This document shows, one piece after another, positions 9,632 through 18,888 of a stretch of 64,000 nt of DNA; within the stretch, counting starts at the first letter, position 1; each line of letters starts with the position of its first letter. The notes below the pieces were generated by a model, which saw only the letters and a list, made by a program, of their open reading frames with translations, ran no database searches and was not told where the DNA came from. Location of the stretch: NCBI GenBank assembly GCA_903892355.1, contig CAITIE010000119.1, positions 1-64,000 of the forward strand, in the 5' to 3' direction. The position numbers and the translations under genes are program-made. Source of the stretch: an uncultured Pirellula sp. Lineage in GTDB: Bacteria > Planctomycetota > Planctomycetia > Pirellulales > Pirellulaceae.

Positions 9632-11698
9632 TTGTTCCTAAGAGTGGGGTTATGTCGCTCCGATGACGAGGGAGGTTTCGGAATCACCGATGCCAACCGT
9701 CATCAGAGTTGCGATGGCCTCCGGGTTGCTAATGCGAGATCAGTGAGCCACGTGAATCCAACTTTCCCAAATTCGAGTTTCGGAAACATTCCTTTGGGCG
9801 GGAATCGGGAGATGCCGGTCCTGCCATCACCGATGGGGTCGGTCGCACCCGCGTCAGGGATGGGGCGCCAGTTGAATGTTTCGACGGCGGACGGCATCGA
9901 AGGGGCTATCTCTCCGCGCGTTCAGCAAGAGTTGGATTACTTCAAGAAAAAGGCGATCGAGCAAGACATCGAAATTTTCGAGATGCGAGCTCTGCTTCAG
10001 TCTGGCAAAGGGTTGAGCAACATTCTCAACTTGCGTCAATTGCTGGAAACCTTCATGGCTGTTGTTCGCGAAAAATATAGCGCCGTGAACACCGCGGTCC
10101 TGCTGAAGGACGATCTGGAAAATACCCAGGACTTTTATCGAGTCAAGGCATACCACGGGCTCGACGAACGATTCCTGCACCCGAGCGGGCTTGAAGAGTC
10201 GATCTACATGTTTAAGTTTCCTAAGAACAATGGACTGCTGTGGCAGTTGATCCATCAAGGAAACGTTTTTAGCGTCCGCGACATGCAGTTCGGTCCGCGA
10301 TTCCGCCATGCGTGGCAGCAGTGGAATCTCGAAGTGCTCAAATCGGACGTTTGGTGCCCGCTGATTAAAAGCGGTGAGATTCTCGGCGTGCTTTCGATTG
10401 GGCCTCGCGAGGACGGTAGCCAGATCCCTGAGAGCGAGTATGCGTTCATCCAGGAGCTCGCCTCGATCGCTAGCACGAATATCGATTCGACGTTGAAGTA
10501 CGAAAAGAACGAGCGAATCCTAAAGAACATTCAAACCCTGTACGACATCAATCAACAGATCGCAAACGTGAACGACTTCAAGCGTTTGTGCATCGAAACA
10601 TTGAACCGCGCCGTCGACGTTTTGATGACGCAAAAGGGGAACTTGATGATCTACAACAAGATCACCAAGAAGCTGGAGATTCGGGTTGTCTGGGGGAATA
10701 TCCCCACCGACGTCCGAGACGATATCAACAACGGAGTCACCGAAACCAAGTCGTTCGATATCGGCGAAGGCGTCGCGGGGACGTGCGCGAAGACCCGAAA
10801 GCCGATTCGGCTCAACGATCGAACTCAGATTCCACAAGTTGGTCAGCACACAGTTTATTGCATCGCGAGCGTCCCAATTCTTTACGGGAACGAACTCGAA
10901 GGTGTCATTAACATGACTAACAAAGTGACCATCGATGAAAACGGCAACAAGGTTTTGGATGCGTTGGGGCGATTCACCGACGAAGATATTTCGTTGTTGC
11001 TCGGATTGGCCGACCAAGCTGCGGTTAACTTGAACAAGGCGCGGCTGTATAGCCAATCGATTACCGACCGGATGACCGGGCTGTACAATAGCCGATACTT
11101 TGAACAAATGCTGTTCGATTTGTACACCGACTCGATCGTCAACAAGAAGCCGCTGACCATCGCGATTCTTGATATCGACCACTTCAAGAAGCTGAATGAC
11201 ACGTACGGGCATTCCGCTGGCGATGCGATGCTCAAGCACGTGGGGTCCCTCATTCAAGAAATCACCCGGGTCAACAGCGATTTCATGGCCTTCCGGTACG
11301 GAGGCGAGGAGTTCTGCATCCTATTGCCGAACACAGAGCCCGCGCAAGCGATGGAATTGCTCGAGGGACTTCGTGCACAAGTCGAGGCGTTGCGAGTCAA
11401 CCATATGGAGACCGAGCTCAAGGCGACGGTTTCTATCGGTCTCGCGACATCGCACCTGGAACCATCCGATTGCAAAGAGTTCTTCGAGCGAGCGGATGAA
11501 ACGTTGTATGCTTGCAAGCACAATGGTCGAAACCAAATTCGCCATTACGCATGCGGCTCCAAGATCCCGTTCCAGAGCGAAGGTCTCTCTCAGAAGATTC
11601 GAGATATCTACAACGCGCAACCGAAGCCGGAACCTGGCTTGGATGAAGGCACATCTCCTACGGTCGAGCAGTTGCATCCTTTCGAAGATTTGAACTAA
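9632..11698 (+). CDS. Diguanylate cyclase with two GAF domains (GAF-GAF-GGDEF)
   Basis: The protein has up to 688 residues. A non-conserved N-terminus of about 90 residues is followed by a short coiled coil (QQELDYFKKKAIEQDIEIFEMRALL, so named for its heptads), two GAF sensor domains (about 125-290 and 310-480), and a GGDEF domain with the intact active-site GGEEF at 557-561 and the upstream DIDHFKKLNDTYGH. It should make cyclic-di-GMP. No RxxD inhibitory site was seen five residues before GGEEF. No membrane segment is evident, so it is probably cytoplasmic and senses a small ligand through GAF. The start is uncertain: GTG 9743 is a good alternative to 9632. Confidence 0.88.
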   Translation: MFLRVGLCRSDDEGGFGITDANRHQSCDGLRVANARSVSHVNPTFPNSSFGNIPLGGNREMPVLPSPMGSVAPASGMGRQLNVSTADGIEGAISPRVQQELDYFKKKAIEQDIEIFEMRALLQSGKGLSNILNLRQLLETFMAVVREKYSAVNTAVLLKDDLENTQDFYRVKAYHGLDERFLHPSGLEESIYMFKFPKNNGLLWQLIHQGNVFSVRDMQFGPRFRHAWQQWNLEVLKSDVWCPLIKSGEILGVLSIGPREDGSQIPESEYAFIQELASIASTNIDSTLKYEKNERILKNIQTLYDINQQIANVNDFKRLCIETLNRAVDVLMTQKGNLMIYNKITKKLEIRVVWGNIPTDVRDDINNGVTETKSFDIGEGVAGTCAKTRKPIRLNDRTQIPQVGQHTVYCIASVPILYGNELEGVINMTNKVTIDENGNKVLDALGRFTDEDISLLLGLADQAAVNLNKARLYSQSITDRMTGLYNSRYFEQMLFDLYTDSIVNKKPLTIAILDIDHFKKLNDTYGHSAGDAMLKHVGSLIQEITRVNSDFMAFRYGGEEFCILLPNTEPAQAMELLEGLRAQVEALRVNHMETELKATVSIGLATSHLEPSDCKEFFERADETLYACKHNGRNQIRHYACGSKIPFQSEGLSQKIRDIYNAQPKPEPGLDEGTSPTVEQLHPFEDLN

Positions 11699-11757
11699 AC
11701 GTTTCGATGCCCTCAAATCGCGGTGCGAGAGAAATTTAGGCCGACTTCTTCAGTGAG

Positions 11758-13653
11758 TTACTCGGGAGGTTTCATCCCGAGTTGCTTCATTTTTCGGTAA
11801 AGGTTGGATCGCTGCAAACCCATTCGGTCGGCTGCCTGGGTCACATTGCGGTTGCAGGCCTTGATCTGCTGTTCGATGTATCGAACTTGAAAGTCAGCGG
11901 TTGCATCCGCAAGAGGCTTGGATAGATCGATCGATTCGCCGGACCCGCCATCATCGAACCGAGGGGAGCGAACAAAGTCGATCGACGATTCGTCGATGGT
12001 TTCATCGGCGGTGAGGTACGCGATCCTCTCGACGATGTTCCTGAGTTCGCGAACATTGCCGGGCCAATCATGGGTCAGTAAACGCCGCTTGGCGGATGCA
12101 GAAAGGGCTGGTTTGCTCCGCCCGATCTTGTTGCAAAACATAGTCAAGAAAAAGTCAGCTAGCTCCAAGACGTCGTTTCCGCGTTGCCTCAACGGGGGCA
12201 GATTCATCGTAACGACCGTCAGGCGGAAGTAGAGGTCTTCGCGGAACTTCTTTTGGCGTACCAAGTCGACAAGGTTTTGATTGGTGGCTGCAATGACTCG
12301 CACGTTGACTGGGATCAGGGAAGACCCGCCTACACGTACGACAACTTTTTCTTCGAGCACCCGAAGCAGTTTGGCTTGGCCAGCCAAGCTCATGTCGCCG
12401 ATTTCATCGAGGAAAAGGGTTCCGCCTGAAGCCAATTCAAATTTCCCGGTCCTGGTTTCATGCGCGTCGGTGAAGGCCCCCTTTTCGTGTCCGAACAGTT
12501 CGCTCTCCAAGAGGGTCTCGGTGATGGCCGCGCAGTTAACCGCGATGAACGGTTCATACCGCCTTTTGCTTTGATAGTGAATCTGTCGCGATACGACTTC
12601 TTTTCCGGTTCCGTTTTCCCCGAGCAATAGCACTGCCAGATCCGTGTCGCCGACCCGCGCGATCGTTGATTTCAAGGTCATCATCTCAGGCGATCCGCCG
12701 ATGAGTTGGACTTGTTGTTGTGCGTCGGCGGTGAGCCGATCGCGGGCTTGGGTAAGGCGCTGTAGTGTTTGCGTATTCGCGAGCGCTGCCGATGCATGTC
12801 GGGCGAGTTCGATCAAATCGCTTTCGTCTTGAGAGTCGAAGCGATTGTCGACATGATTGATGACTTCAAAGACCCCCATCGGTTTTCCGCGATGGTCTGT
12901 CAGGGGGACAGCGAGGAGTGAGTCGGTTCGATAACCACTGCTGGTATCGACCCTTCGATCGACTTCGTCGTGTGGATCGGAGCGGTCCCATCGTCTTGGC
13001 TGCTGGCTCTTTAGCACGGCGCCCGCGATCCCTTTATCATCGGCGATGCGAAGCGGTTTTCCTTCCATTCCGAGGGCGGGATGTCCCACCAGTTCTCTCG
13101 CCGGTTTGTCCCAAAGAAAGATGCTGGCGCGGTCGCATCTCAACAAGCTGGTTGCGGCTTGGGCGATATCTTGAAGCAAACGATCGAGGTCCTGGTGCGA
13201 ATGCCAATTCGCTGCGACCTCGAGGATTTGATTCAGGCGAATGACATCGCGAGTTTTCTTGGTCTGCTGGTGCCAGATATCAACCGACTGAGCGATGAGT
13301 GCAATCGGTTCGTTGAGGCTTTCAAGATCCGTGCTGGCGGGAAGCCCGTGGCAACACAAAACCAAATCGGAATGGCTTTGGGATGGGATGTAAATGTAGG
13401 TCCAAGGGGCGAGCTGTTTGAGTCTTCTCGAGTCCAAGCATTCGCTGGCATGCATGGAATCAGGGCCGACCGCTGCGGCGCGGCCCGAGGAGAGCACCTT
13501 TTTCCAGGATCCTTTTGCACCCGACAATACAACGACATAACCGCACCCCCAACGATCCCGCAATAAGTCCACGGGTTCTTGCAGCAGTTGGTCCAGGGTG
13601 CGCGATCGTTCGATGGCGCCGAAGAGTTGGCTAGCGAATGCAAGTGTCGACAT
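11758..13653 (-). CDS. Sigma-54-dependent activator (GAF - AAA+ - Fis HTH)
   Basis: A 631-residue enhancer-binding protein. The N-terminus holds one clear GAF domain (about 155-295) and possibly a degenerate one before it. The AAA+ core has Walker A GENGTGKE (345-352), Walker B GTLFLDEIGD (411-420), and the sigma-54-contacting loop written GAFTDA (392-397) rather than GAFTGA. A Fis-type helix-turn-helix closes the protein (about 595-625, NVTQAADRMGLQRSNLYRKMK). It should remodel sigma-54 polymerase at a promoter bound further upstream. It follows the MFS transporter gene by 40 nt on the same strand, so the two are likely one operon and the transporter or its substrate may be the target. Confidence 0.92.
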   Translation of the reverse strand: MSTLAFASQLFGAIERSRTLDQLLQEPVDLLRDRWGCGYVVVLSGAKGSWKKVLSSGRAAAVGPDSMHASECLDSRRLKQLAPWTYIYIPSQSHSDLVLCCHGLPASTDLESLNEPIALIAQSVDIWHQQTKKTRDVIRLNQILEVAANWHSHQDLDRLLQDIAQAATSLLRCDRASIFLWDKPARELVGHPALGMEGKPLRIADDKGIAGAVLKSQQPRRWDRSDPHDEVDRRVDTSSGYRTDSLLAVPLTDHRGKPMGVFEVINHVDNRFDSQDESDLIELARHASAALANTQTLQRLTQARDRLTADAQQQVQLIGGSPEMMTLKSTIARVGDTDLAVLLLGENGTGKEVVSRQIHYQSKRRYEPFIAVNCAAITETLLESELFGHEKGAFTDAHETRTGKFELASGGTLFLDEIGDMSLAGQAKLLRVLEEKVVVRVGGSSLIPVNVRVIAATNQNLVDLVRQKKFREDLYFRLTVVTMNLPPLRQRGNDVLELADFFLTMFCNKIGRSKPALSASAKRRLLTHDWPGNVRELRNIVERIAYLTADETIDESSIDFVRSPRFDDGGSGESIDLSKPLADATADFQVRYIEQQIKACNRNVTQAADRMGLQRSNLYRKMKQLGMKPPE

Positions 13654-13693
13654 GGGGCGTTAATCCAAGTCGTTTTCGATGCAGTTCATGACA

Positions 13694-15199
13694 TCACTCA
13701 TCATCTACAGACTCTTTGGGTTCGGGGAGATAGACGCTAAGTAGAACCCCAACCAATGCATAGCTCCCAGCGACGATGGCGCCAACCAAAGCAATTTTGC
13801 CAGGATTGGGTTTTTCCGAAGCGGCAAAGGTAAGGGTCAACCAAGCGGCCGCGGTCCCGATAATTCGACCACCGATGTTTGCGGCAAAGCTTTCGCCGGT
13901 ACCTCGCAGGTGCAATGGGAAGACGCGAGGGATGTAGTTGCCCCAGAAACTGAATTGAGAGACGACCAGGAATCCTGCGGCGAAGACCCCGAGTTTGATC
14001 ATCAGCAGCGAATCCTCAGACGAGATCGCGGTGCTGATCCAATAAAACAAGAGGGGGACAAAGATAAGGGCTGGGATTTGAAAGATTCGCAGCAGATTTC
14101 GGCGACTGGCGATGATCACTGCCAAGATGGCCAATGCGAACCGGCCGAAGAGCCCTCCAATTTCTTGCCATATGGTGACCTTCGCCACTGCTTCGTCTTT
14201 GATGTTGGCTGTAATCCCCTTTATTTGTGGAGGTGGCACAGGTTTGCCCGTCTTCTCCGAAATGGCCGCTGCTTTGACCACGGCCTCGGCGTCCGCATCC
14301 GCAACAATCTTTGCGTGACCGCTTAAGATCTGGGGCAGTTGCTGGATCGCGCCGAAGGCGATTCCGTAACTGGCAGCGAACATCAACGTTGTCACGATGG
14401 TTGTTTGGATCAATTGTGGCGAAAAGAGCTCCGCAATGCTGGGGCGTTTGAGTTGCCCAGCGAGCTTCTTTTGTAGCCACTTCGGAGATTCCGGAAGGAA
14501 CCAGCGAATGATGATCAATGGAAGTGCGGGAAGCACACCAGAGATGAGGGTGTAACGCCAAGCCTCGTGTTGGCCTTGGATTTCCGGAAGACTCTCTGCC
14601 CACTGGGCAGCCAACACATTCGCGAACCCGACGAGCAAACCGCCGAACGACGAGAATGCTTGGGTCCATCCCAGCGCCTTCTCTCGCTGAACAGGGTCGT
14701 CAAATAATTCCGCCAGCCAAGCAACCGCGGCGACGAACTCCACGCAGACACCGATGAAGACAAGGCAGCGGAAGAACAGGAGTTGATACAGATCCGTGGC
14801 CAACCATCCTGCTGCGAATGCAGAGAAGGCATAGAGCAGGATGCTGCCCGTGAGCACTCGTCGCCGACCCCAAAGGTCGGTCAGATATCCACCGAGCAAG
14901 CCGAAAATGCCACCGACCAAGGCCGGTGCGAAGAACAGCGTTCGAGCCCATGAAGTGTAGTTCTTGCTACCTGGTGCCCATGCGGCTTTCGCATCGGGCA
15001 ATGCCATGCCACCTTCCACCAACTGCTGGACATAGGGTTCGCTCAACGCGGCGATCGCAGGTTTGATGATCAACGGCAGCATCAACAGCTCATAGATGTC
15101 GAATGCGAAACCGATGGCAGCCATCGCGCAGATCAGCCACACGACGGTCGGACTGGGTCGTGTTGCGTTGGTTTCTAAAGTAGACGCAGAGTCGCTCAT
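13694..15199 (-). CDS. MFS transporter (metabolite:H+ symporter type)
   Basis: A 501-residue membrane protein with 12 predicted helices. The motif-A loop LTDLWGRRR after helix 2 and the PESPKWL segment after helix 6 are typical of the sugar/metabolite:proton symporter part of MFS. Two inserts are unusual: about 40 residues between helices 1 and 2 (probably periplasmic) and an Ala/Lys-rich loop at about 295-345 near helix 7-8. The substrate is unknown. The sigma-54 activator gene follows it by 40 nt. Confidence 0.87.
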   Translation of the reverse strand: MSDSASTLETNATRPSPTVVWLICAMAAIGFAFDIYELLMLPLIIKPAIAALSEPYVQQLVEGGMALPDAKAAWAPGSKNYTSWARTLFFAPALVGGIFGLLGGYLTDLWGRRRVLTGSILLYAFSAFAAGWLATDLYQLLFFRCLVFIGVCVEFVAAVAWLAELFDDPVQREKALGWTQAFSSFGGLLVGFANVLAAQWAESLPEIQGQHEAWRYTLISGVLPALPLIIIRWFLPESPKWLQKKLAGQLKRPSIAELFSPQLIQTTIVTTLMFAASYGIAFGAIQQLPQILSGHAKIVADADAEAVVKAAAISEKTGKPVPPPQIKGITANIKDEAVAKVTIWQEIGGLFGRFALAILAVIIASRRNLLRIFQIPALIFVPLLFYWISTAISSEDSLLMIKLGVFAAGFLVVSQFSFWGNYIPRVFPLHLRGTGESFAANIGGRIIGTAAAWLTLTFAASEKPNPGKIALVGAIVAGSYALVGVLLSVYLPEPKESVDDE

Positions 15200-15324
15200 G
15201 GATTGCTTCTCTTGGGGAGATTAAGGTAGGAAATGGGATTGGGGCGGGAAAAATGCGGTGGTTGGTCCAAAAGCATCCGATGCATAGCATATCTACCACA
15301 CGTCCCTAATGCCATGGTCCTATT

Positions 15325-15417
15325 AAGTGCCACGGGGCCTACCAAGTGCCACGGGGTCTATCAAGTGCCACGGGGTCTATCAAGTGCCACGGGGTCTATC
15401 AAGTGCCAGGGGGCCTA
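15325..15417. repeat. 19-nt tandem repeat, five copies
   Basis: Units begin at 15325, 15344, 15363, 15382 and 15401. The consensus is AAGTGCCACGGGGTCTATC; the middle three are identical, while the outer two vary at a few bases. Partial, degenerate copies continue on either side. The array lies in the 242-nt gap between the MFS gene (its upstream region) and the 3' end of the methyltransferase gene. It codes for nothing convincing. It could be a regulatory protein array or a genome-wide minisatellite. Confidence 0.92.
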
Positions 15418-15441
15418 AAAGTGCCCGTGTGAAAACCCGTG

Positions 15442-16314
15442 TTAAAATAGGATGAGTGAGCGGGGTTTCGAGTCTCCGCGTTTCCTCGCTTTGATCCGAA
15501 GGTAGGGCGGTATGAATCGGCTGCGATGGGACATGCTATCCGGAGCAGAGTTTGACTTGGCATGGTCCGGCTCGGAGATATCTTCGATCACCATTCCCGA
15601 TCGGCAGATACCACCTAGGATCGCTTCGAGCGAATGGGCGAACTCCGCGGTATTCGGCTCTCGAAGCCAGCTGGATTCTCCTGGCGCCACACCCTTAGCT
15701 CGTTCCCCGATCGCTGTTTCGATGGTGTAGTGGCCATTGACGGTTCGCAAGGAAGCTTGCAAGTTTACCGGTTGCTTATGTTGCGATACGTAGAGACCGC
15801 CGGGTTTTAGCACCCGCGATACTTCTCGAAATACAGACGCCACATCAACTATGTAGCACGTGCTTACCGGGTGTGCGACCAGATCGAACTCTTCATCGCG
15901 GAGAGGGGCTAGATCGACCATGGAACAGTTCAGGATTCGCAGATTCATCCCGAGTTCCGCAGCGACGCGTCGGTCGGTTTCGAGCATTTCAGGGCTGATG
16001 TCGACGACGGTTACCTCCGCCCCTGCGGCTGCGTAGAGTGGGCCTTGTCGTCCACCACCTGCGGCCAGGCATAACACTTTCCAGCCTCGAATATCCCCGC
16101 CGAGCCAGCCTCGAGCGTCAAGTATTTCGAGAGGCTTGCTCAGTTCTGACGTGAGCACCGGGGTAGTCAGAAAGTGTTCGCTTTTGGCCATGGCATCGTA
16201 GGCGCGTCGATTGATGGCTTCGATGGCATCATTGCTGGGTGGTTGCACGTCGCTGACTCGATTGCTGTTGGACTGCCGTGGGTTGAGGATGCTGACATGT
16301 AGGCCTGGTACCAC
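15442..16314 (-). CDS. Class I SAM-dependent methyltransferase
   Basis: The ORF has 290 residues. The Rossmann-type motif I reads VLCLAAGGGRQGPLYAAAGAEVTVVDIS (the SAM-binding glycine loop is AAGGGRQG), followed by an acidic residue in NCSMVDLAPL (motif II), and RVLKPGGLYVSQ (motif III), all characteristic of small-molecule methyltransferases of the UbiE/Methyltransf_11 type. The substrate is unknown. The upstream start is GTG 16314; a later GTG in the first 25 codons is possible and would remove a non-conserved tail. The 3' end abuts the 19-nt tandem repeat. Confidence 0.8.
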   Translation of the reverse strand: MVPGLHVSILNPRQSNSNRVSDVQPPSNDAIEAINRRAYDAMAKSEHFLTTPVLTSELSKPLEILDARGWLGGDIRGWKVLCLAAGGGRQGPLYAAAGAEVTVVDISPEMLETDRRVAAELGMNLRILNCSMVDLAPLRDEEFDLVAHPVSTCYIVDVASVFREVSRVLKPGGLYVSQHKQPVNLQASLRTVNGHYTIETAIGERAKGVAPGESSWLREPNTAEFAHSLEAILGGICRSGMVIEDISEPDHAKSNSAPDSMSHRSRFIPPYLRIKARKRGDSKPRSLILF

Positions 16315-16700
16315 CGGAATAACCCGACCATTTTACTCCGCATGCGATCGCGGCATATGATACTTGGAGAGTGGTGTAAGCAGGAGGGCTAAACACAGGG
16401 CTAGACACATAGTGTGGTGGTCAAGTAGGGGCTCCCCGTAGGACTTTAAGAATTCTTTACTTCCTGTTCCGGATCGACTATTCCGAAATGCGTTCACCTG
16501 TTGTTTTTTTCTTTTCGGGAACCGGGATGAACCTTGATCGTTTCGTGGAACAGCGAGGCATACTCGAGTTGAAACCTGCGAGGGCTGTACCGGCAGGTGG
16601 TTTGCCCAGTTTGCCTCTCTGAGGGTAACCCAACCATGTGGTGGGGTGAGCGGAGTGTGGTTGGGCGAGGAGAGCATGGTCCGATGGAAACCAAAGCACG
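16315..16700. other. Intergenic gap between divergent methyltransferase and Wzz-like genes
   Basis: This 386-nt gap contains only overlapping ORFs with unnatural composition on both strands. It presumably holds two divergent promoters, but I could not pick a convincing -35/-10 pair. No RNA gene or repeat is apparent. Confidence 0.5.
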
Positions 16701-18416
16701 ATGAGTTCCTTGATCGCGAATCCGATCTTCAAGAACCTGCTACGGGGGTTGCTGATTTGGGCTCCGCTGTGGGTAGGGACAACGCTCCTCTTCGGTGCGA
16801 TGGGGGTTGGTTATGTGCTGTTCTTTAAGACGAATACTTTCTTGGCTTCTCAAGCGATCTTAGTTCGCGACGAGGCGAACGGGGCGGTAATGCGTTTGGG
16901 GCGGTTTCAAAGCCAGCCGGAGCTGAAGGCCGCTCAGGAAACGATCCTGGAGATGGCAAAAAGCCACCAAGTGGTTCGAGGAGCGCTCCAAAAGGTTGGT
17001 CCTGCGGCCCATGCATCAGGCCTTTCGATTTCAGGTTGGTTCTCCAAAACATCTGATGTTGCTTCGTATCCATCCAGCGCGCTGGTCGATGAGATCGCTA
17101 CGCGAGCGATCTCGGTACATGCTCCCAAAGGCACTGAGTTTGGGACCACTGAGGTGATCTACATCGACGTGAACTCCGACTCGCAATCCAGGGCTTTGGC
17201 ATTGAACCAAGCCATCTGTGATTCTCTTGAAAGCCGGCTGCAACAGGTTCGGGGTGTCCGTGCGGACAGCGTTATTGGCGAGTTGCTTCACGCACGGGAT
17301 TCCGCAAAACGCGAATTGGCCTTTGCTACCGAGCAATTGCATCGGATGGAGAGTGAGTCGGGGGCCGATCTATCCGACCTGCGAGGATTGACCGATATGG
17401 TCGCTGGTGGCTCTTCGTCGCGTATCGAGTTTGATCAAATCAAGAATGAGATTCGACAAACCGAGCAAATCTTAAACCAGTTCGAGTCCGATCATGAATT
17501 GCTCATCAAGGCCATCGAGGATCCAGAGTCCTTGGTGGTAGCTCCGAGTGGATTGCTCAACAGCCAGCCCGGATTAAAAAGATTCCGCGAAGGCTTGGTG
17601 GACGCCCAGCTCAATGGCTCGCAGTTGGTAGGGCGATTCACGGAAGATCATCCGTTGGTCATTGCATCGCGGACCGCTCAAGGAACCATTGCCGATCGAT
17701 TCTCGCATGAGTTGAAAGCATCGTTGCTAAGTGTCGAAGCCGATATCAAGGTGGCTAGGCAAAAGATGGAACGGCTGGAAACTCAGAAGACAGGATTGGA
17801 GTTGCGGTTGGCGAAATTGGCGGATCAACGGGCCACCTATGCCAATCTTTCTGCGGATGTGAAATCACGCACGGTGATTTTGGATGCAGCGGAAAAGGAA
17901 CTGGCAGAAGCCACTGCAACGAGAGACTCTTCTCAGTCGGTGAGCTTACTGACGCGTCTCGATGCGCCGATCGTCAATGATCGCCCCCTCGGGCCAGGTA
18001 ACTCGACCTTGACAGCGGTGTCGGCAATCGCTGGACTCGCTTTCGGCGTCGGCGTGGTTTTCTTGATCACCCCCCTGGACTCTGGGACCACGTATGGACG
18101 TCGGATCTCGGATCGACTTACCGGTCGCCGTCAGAGCGACCGGACAGAATCAGCGGTCCAAGGGAATCGTACTCCGCGTCCGCAGATGCCTGCAGCGTCC
18201 GATGTCGATCTAGCGTTTGAGCATTTGATGCGACTGAGTCGCCAAACTCCCGAAAACCGAAGTGAGGAGTCGGCAATCCAGATAAAGATCCAGGAACTGA
18301 AGTACTTCCTTTCGTCGCGCGGATTCGACCCTGAGATCATGAAAACGGATTGGCCGAGCGAGCCGCTTCCAGGAACCAAACGCGTTAAGCCGCGTCCCGC
18401 TTCAAAGGACGCCTAA
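16701..18416 (+). CDS. Wzz/GumC-like polysaccharide chain-length or export protein
   Basis: A 571-residue protein. A first membrane segment (about 18-42) is followed by a large, mostly helical periplasmic part with several long coiled-coil stretches (about 190-265 and 330-405). A second membrane segment follows at about 440-460 (TAVSAIAGLAFGVGVVFLITP). This two-helix, coiled-coil architecture, with PLGPGNSTL before the second helix in place of the usual proline-rich P-P motif, is that of polysaccharide co-polymerases (Wzz, GumC). The cytoplasmic tail of about 110 residues has no tyrosine kinase domain. No other polysaccharide gene is adjacent, so the polymer served is unknown. Confidence 0.7.
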   Translation: MSSLIANPIFKNLLRGLLIWAPLWVGTTLLFGAMGVGYVLFFKTNTFLASQAILVRDEANGAVMRLGRFQSQPELKAAQETILEMAKSHQVVRGALQKVGPAAHASGLSISGWFSKTSDVASYPSSALVDEIATRAISVHAPKGTEFGTTEVIYIDVNSDSQSRALALNQAICDSLESRLQQVRGVRADSVIGELLHARDSAKRELAFATEQLHRMESESGADLSDLRGLTDMVAGGSSSRIEFDQIKNEIRQTEQILNQFESDHELLIKAIEDPESLVVAPSGLLNSQPGLKRFREGLVDAQLNGSQLVGRFTEDHPLVIASRTAQGTIADRFSHELKASLLSVEADIKVARQKMERLETQKTGLELRLAKLADQRATYANLSADVKSRTVILDAAEKELAEATATRDSSQSVSLLTRLDAPIVNDRPLGPGNSTLTAVSAIAGLAFGVGVVFLITPLDSGTTYGRRISDRLTGRRQSDRTESAVQGNRTPRPQMPAASDVDLAFEHLMRLSRQTPENRSEESAIQIKIQELKYFLSSRGFDPEIMKTDWPSEPLPGTKRVKPRPASKDA

Positions 18417-18888
18417 CAACCTTTTACGATTTTTCTTCAGAGTGACCTCGATAATACGCCATAGTAAGTACGCCATAGTAACAGTGCGTCGCTAGCCGCA
18501 GAGAAGGGCATGACACTGGTCAAATGCACGGGAGTTCGGCACCCCAACCGAGCGGAAAGCGTGCCAGCGAAGGATTTCCATGGCTAAAACCGGAGCGTCT
18601 TTTTGGAGGTAAGCATGAAATGCTAGCCTCGATTGATTGCCTAGCGATTTCGGTAAAGGGGCTCGTTGAGGATTGCAAACGGCTGATTTCGGAGAAAAAT
18701 GGGGGATGGAAGCGTAAGATTCCCATGTGGAGTTGCCGACTGACCGAGCTGCAACCTCGTTGGTTTTCCCTCGAGGGGATTCTCATCGTGGGTTGCGAGT
18801 TGTGGTTGACCTCATCGGCAAACCCGCATGCTCACCTGATCGCCCCCCGCCCCGTTTCGATTCTTTCCCTCAACACTTGGATTAACCC
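18417..18888. other. Intergenic region with a 14-nt direct duplication
   Basis: A perfect 13/14-nt duplication (18455-18468 and 18469-18482) lies about 40 nt after the Wzz-like stop. The rest of the 472-nt gap has an open frame of 136 codons (18524-18934) that runs into the next gene's signal peptide and resembles nothing known; I regard it as non-coding 5' flank. Confidence 0.5.

Noticed and set aside
15325-15417. CRISPR or short coding ORF from the 19-nt units
   Set aside because: The units are contiguous with no spacers. The ORF through them (15233-15418) is only repeat translation.
16333-16677. 114-codon minus-strand ORF between methyltransferase and Wzz-like genes
   Set aside because: Composition is unlike neighbouring proteins, competing ORFs overlap it, and no ribosome-binding site is evident.
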